Positions 59,801-64,000 of a DNA stretch of 64,000 bases are shown piece by piece. The stretch is from Tigriopus japonicus (Eukaryota > Arthropoda > Copepoda > Harpacticoida > Harpacticidae). The DNA lies in contig CM021316.1 in assembly GCA_010645155.1 (NCBI GenBank), positions 7,967,788 through 8,031,787 of the forward strand, in the 5' to 3' direction. Within the stretch, counting starts at the first letter, position 1. Every line of letters begins with the position of its first letter. The translations under genes were made by a program, and so were the position numbers. Under the pieces are notes generated by a model. That model worked only from the letters and a program-made list of their open reading frames with translations, was not told the origin of the DNA and searched no databases.

Positions 59801-62492
59801 CAATGTTTTGATCCATTTTGTCGCCAAAGACCTGTCCATAAGACTTAGGATTATCAGTTGACACTTCAGTAAACACCCCTCCTTGCAATTCTTTGGGAAC
59901 TTGTTATTGTGAGCAATTCCAGCATACTGGACCCGGTATTGTTCGACTTTTTTTCTCTCCTCTCCTCTCTATCTGACGATGTCTGGCCAGGAAGATCCCC
60001 CTGATTCAATATTTTCTTCACTTGAGAGGATTTCTGCTAATCAGGTTTGCTAAAGTTCAATGCTCGGGACATTCGACACCCTCGCAGTTTATTTACCTCA
60101 GATATCTTGTCAGTCACGATCTCTCAAATACTTCAAAACAAGGCTGGCCGTTCGAAGCTCACTGCGAAAAACACCATCATCAGCTGTCTGAACTTGAATT
60201 ATATCCTACACTATTGTGTATCAATTATCAACACAATGCTAATGAACAGTGCCAGTTAGAGAACTTTAAGTTAGTCTGTCGACTTTTTGAATTTCGCATT
60301 GAGTAAGATGGATTATGACCACGCGGAATGGCGCATTTCTTGAGAAGCCAAGGGTCAATTCAAGTCTGCCCCCGTCTCGAAGACTTATGTACTAATACCG
60401 ACTCCATATGTACGTAATGTGCACTCTAGTTTCGAGAGAACAGACTCGGGTTTCAAGAAATTACCAACTCGATAACTAACGACAACCCCCGCCAGAGAAA
60501 ATGAAGGTTTGTTCACATGGAAGGGTGTTCATTCGCCCACAGGGAGCAAACTCTCCGAGTAATCCCAATCGATACCCTTTAAAGTGCAGCTGTTTTCCGT
60601 GTTTTAAAACACCAGGCTACAAATGTAATTATAAGAAAAATTTGACCTTCGAGCCTGACGTCTTTTCTTGAGTTGATCACAAAGAAGTCTTTGAAATGAG
60701 AAAATCATTTTTCAGAAATGTACTCGAAATAAAGCAATTGCTCTTCAAAGAGACACGTTTGAACTATTTCAAGCCGGCTGCTCGGCACCCTGAATGATCA
60801 ATACAATCCTGCGGAGCGGGAATGATATATGATCCATGCTGTTATTGTTCATGAAATTGAATTTTTATTGATGATTTTTTCTGCCGTTTCACTTGCCACA
60901 TGTCCCTCGTTCTGAATGGAATGGGTTATCTACCAATTTTGCTCTTGAACTTTCCTGGCCTTTCCGAAATTTTTACCCCGAAAGCCGATGTTTCTGCGGC
61001 ATCACCTTAGGCGTCTCCTTAGTTCTAGATTCCCTTCACGTTCTAGAAAAGTACCGTTTCAGGGTTGCTAGGAGAGCACAGTAGTTCTCGTTCGTTAGGT
61101 CATGGTAATTGTGCAACCCTCATTCCACACATGAACCCAAAGAAAAGAACGAAGGGTGAAAGATCAGGGACCGAAAGTGCTATCTTGTGGAACGTAGTAG
61201 ACTGGGGAAAAGCAAAAAAATAGGGTAAACCAAACCCCTACAATGTTAGTCAACGACTTCATTGTCTTGATGACAAATCTTGGTAATGTTTATGGCCGTG
61301 ACGAGTCTTGAAATGGCAATTCTTTTCAATTGACCAATTCAATCGGTAAAAGATTTCTTTCTCAAGGGAATGGTTCCAGACCTGTTTGAGAATGTGATCA
61401 AGGAATGGATGAAAGAGCCAATTATTGAGATCATTTCCATCACTTTGATGAGACATGGAGATTAGCCGATTGGAACTAAATTTAAACCTCCAATTTGACA
61501 TTTAATTGAAACCGTAGATCGTGGATGCTTCACTTTTTCATTTCATTGATCAAGCCCATTTCTTCTGGCCTTGCCTTGAACAGGGTGTTGCTACAATAGA
61601 CTCATAATGCTAACATAAACCATGTAAACCTCCTCTAATTGACAAGTTGAAGTTCTAAAGCAGAATAACACGATGCCGAGTGTGACTGAACAACCCTGTA
61701 AATATCGGTTCTTCTTGACCTGAAGTGTCTAATTGGACGGGTGTGCTGTGGAAGATCTCTTTCCCTGGTCAAAAGAGCGGATTCTTGAAGCATAAATCAG
61801 TGCTGCAATCCTGTCCATCCCTTCCCTGATGGGACTACGATCCGATGAGGACGATTTTCCACACGGTTGGAAGCCTGATTATTTTTTGTTCGCCCTAATC
61901 ACTTTGTTTTATTCCCGTTTTGATACTGGGGGCCGCCCTTGCACGACATTTCATACTCGTTCCATACCTTCTAATCGGGAATTCACAGACCAAGAATGTG
62001 CATTAGGATAAGGATTCCCCCTACGAAATTTGATGAAGCATACAGGGAGAAAAGAGGGAAAAGGCGATTCCCAATCTTTGTATTTTGTTGGGGAAGAACG
62101 AGCAAAGGGAGAGGGAGGACAGTTCCTTCAGAAGGCTGTACGTACGTACCTCCCACTGTGAAAGCTCCGTCGATCGTTCTTTGCCCTCGTCTCGAAATTG
62201 TTAGTTGTAATCGTGGAGTGGCATATGGATGGAAGATACTCTTAGAGGTACAGACAGGGTTGGCAGATGTCATCGAGGAGTTACATTTCCCAATGGCACT
62301 GTGGATAATTCGGGCTGTAAAAATGGAATTGAAAGGAGCTCACCGGAAGCGCTTCTTTGTCCTGGGTCATTAAGGGCTTGGGGAGTAGTTTTGACAGTGG
62401 CCAATGACTGGATGGTTTAGCGGGTGGTTATTCTGTTGTTTAATACTTAATGTTGTGGTTCTCATCCCATCTCATTGTCTTCTTCTTTTTAG

Positions 62493-62736
62493 TGGAATTG
62501 GCTCTGGCACACCCTCGGAAACGTCATCCACGTCGGGTGTGGCTGACCTCATGTCAGATGCATCCTCATCCACGGTCTCGGAGGATCATCGGGTCCGTCT
62601 CCCGAGCCCGGAGATCATTGGATCCACCGGACCGGATCTCGATATGGTTGAAAGTGAGACCTCGGATTACCAAAGGTCAACCCCAAGCCCAAGAGAACAT
62701 CCTCCATTCCTGGAGGAATCTGTGAATAGGCTCAAG
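62493..62736 (+). CDS. shared exon 2 of the large gene
   Basis: The exon opens after TTCTTCTTTTTAG| and ends AGGCTCAAG|GTGAGG. It is 244 bp, and begins with the last base of a split serine codon, which exons 1A and 1B both supply. It encodes GIGSGTPSETSSTSGVADLM and then a serine-, threonine- and glutamate-rich segment with SP and TP sites (RLPSPEI, RSTPSPREH). That is typical of a phosphorylated, intrinsically disordered regulatory region. The exon ends in phase 0, directly feeding the next exon. Confidence 0.88.
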
Positions 62737-63095
62737 GTGAGGTTTTGTTTCAACAAACTATGTTGAAGATAGTGCCTTTATGTTTGTCAATGCATCTGTG
62801 TCAGTGAAGCACCCCACCTAAAGGGGCTTTCGGACGAGTTTGTCTCCATTGACCACCAGCTCTTTAAAGATGTAGCTCTCTGACAGATCTTATAAATATT
62901 CCCTTTACATTCGGCTGAGAACTTGACCATGCCCGACTCACAAAAAAGTCAGATGAGAGGGCTCGATAACCCCCGTCTTTACATACAGATAGCCTTTTCG
63001 CCTTAGAACAATACATAAGTTGTTTCTGTCACTTTGGAATAATCTGATCGTTTCGAAAGAAGAACTTTTTTCTCATGTTCTTTTTTTTCTTCCAG
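62737..63095 (+). other. intron between shared exons 2 and 3
   Basis: 359 bp starting GTGAGG and ending TTTTTTTTCTTCCAG. No other feature. Confidence 0.9.
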
Positions 63096-64000
63096 CGAGA
63101 GAATACTGACCTCGGCTTTGGGGATGAAATCAAAGAAGATGCCCATCCAGCAACTTCCGTACGAAACAATTTCACGATTAGTGCCAAGTCTTTCTACAAT
63201 AGCACCAAACCCGAGGTGGTTCTGAAATCCATGCAGAAAATCAAAAGCAATAAGTGCCTCACCGTTGATCTCTATCAACTCCCAATGATCTCAAACTCAA
63301 CCAAAAAGAAGAAAAAGAAGAAGAAAAAGTTCAAATATCTGGGTGACGATGGTGTTGCTAATACTACTACCGCTTCAAAGCGAGCTCCATCCTCATCCGT
63401 CTTGGACACTCTCAAGAATAATCGGGTGAAAGTTAGCAAGCATTTCAAACTCACCCAAGATCCCAAAATCATGTACCAACAAGCTCAAGTGAAGATTAAA
63501 CGATTGCCAGTGAGTGCCAATACCATAATGAGTGTCTCGGAAGACCTTCTATCCCGGGTATCCGTGAGTCCAAAGAAATGCCGCAAGATCAGTGACATGC
63601 GAGCCAATGATTGGTTCTCCGAGCTTTCGAAACCCCCCAGGCATGCTCATAATCACACCATTAAACCCACACTGCCGTCAACGAATGTGTTCCCATCTCC
63701 GGAGAGGTCCTTGATACGACCTGCCGTCCTCAATGTCATTGCAACCACCCCGACCAAGACCGACCAGGATGACGATTCCATGTCCGGCAACCGTTTCTCA
63801 TCCCCACCTCAAAAGTCGCTTTCCTCTAGTCTGAGAGACACTAGCAATCTTGTGAACCCGTTCCTACCTCTCCAAAAGTCATCTTACCTCTTTGGAGGTA
63901 CGGACGACTTTGAACAAAACGAAGAGGTCATCGAATATGATGAAGAAGAGACTGATGACTTCTCGGATCACGACGTTGAATCAAATGCGCCAGTGACCAA
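63096..64000 (+). CDS. shared exon 3 of the large gene, open at the window edge
   Basis: The exon continues in frame for 301 codons plus two bases without a stop and runs off the window. It begins RENTDLGFGDEIKEDAHP. A run of nine lysines (near exon residues 71-79) is followed by FKYLGDDG and is a probable nuclear-localisation or nucleic-acid contact segment. Several CDK-type sites follow (SVSPKK, FPSPER). An acidic end (EEVIEYDEEETDDFSDHDVE) closes the visible part. The composition is that of a nuclear regulator; no DNA-binding domain is reached inside the window and no family could be named. A downstream exon would be needed to identify it. Confidence 0.88.

Larger units (their letters stand above)
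52236..62492 (+). other. second part of the giant intron
   Basis: About 10.3 kb begin GTAAGC and end TTCTTCTTTTTAG. No recognisable transposon or repeat. Three weak nested-gene candidates are listed separately (54155-54741, 55519-55953, 56245-56842). The rest shows nothing recognisable. Confidence 0.6.

Noticed and set aside
1..64000. CRISPR arrays, bacterial operons, phage modules
   Set aside because: The window has spliceosomal introns and eukaryotic transposons throughout. No regularly spaced repeats of CRISPR type were seen.

Overview
This is eukaryotic nuclear DNA. It has spliceosomal GT-AG introns (one of 62 bp, others of 0.2-1.7 kb and one of about 34 kb), a Tc1/mariner transposase remnant, several TA-flanked MITEs, an ionotropic-receptor-type exon pair and a decayed YqaJ-type nuclease. 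There are no operons, ribosome binding sites or CRISPR arrays. Gene style and repeat content suggest an arthropod, perhaps a crustacean such as a copepod. That placement is an inference and cannot be proven from this window.

Layout. Positions 1 to about 19,000 are AT-rich, gene-poor and full of mobile-element debris. There is an inverted-repeat element carrying three small nested MITEs (3277-5060), a palindromic fold-back element made of two head-to-head 5' halves of a Tc1/mariner transposon (5545-6450), a 2.2-kb element with 175-bp inverted arms (6734-8959), a degenerate GTGACCTTTTTAC array with an inverted partner (10411-11040), a YqaJ pseudogene (11732-12430) and a 173-bp palindrome (16641-16813). 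The only gene-like piece is the 3' end of an ionotropic glutamate receptor family gene (9186-9808); its upstream exons were not found.

Positions 19,321-25,190 hold a complete Fe(II)/2-oxoglutarate oxygenase gene of five coding exons, with a possible sixth exon that would replace the C-terminus. Two of its introns carry fold-back or MITE insertions.

Positions 26,693-64,000 appear to be one large unidentified gene on the + strand, still open at the window edge. It has two candidate first coding exons. Exon 1A (26693-28146) encodes 484 codons of an acidic and lysine-rich, probably nuclear protein. Exon 1B (52108-52235) encodes 42 codons. Both end in phase 2 with AG, and both can splice in frame to shared exons at 62493-62736 and 63096-64000+. 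This would be an alternative-promoter gene with an intron of about 34 kb. Only the 1B splice creates the sequence DSGIGS, a textbook beta-TrCP phosphodegron. The intron has higher GC than the left third and almost no recognisable transposons. It contains simple repeats, POU/Hox-like AT-rich motifs and a few weak candidates for nested genes.

No family could be assigned to the large gene. No RNA genes were found.
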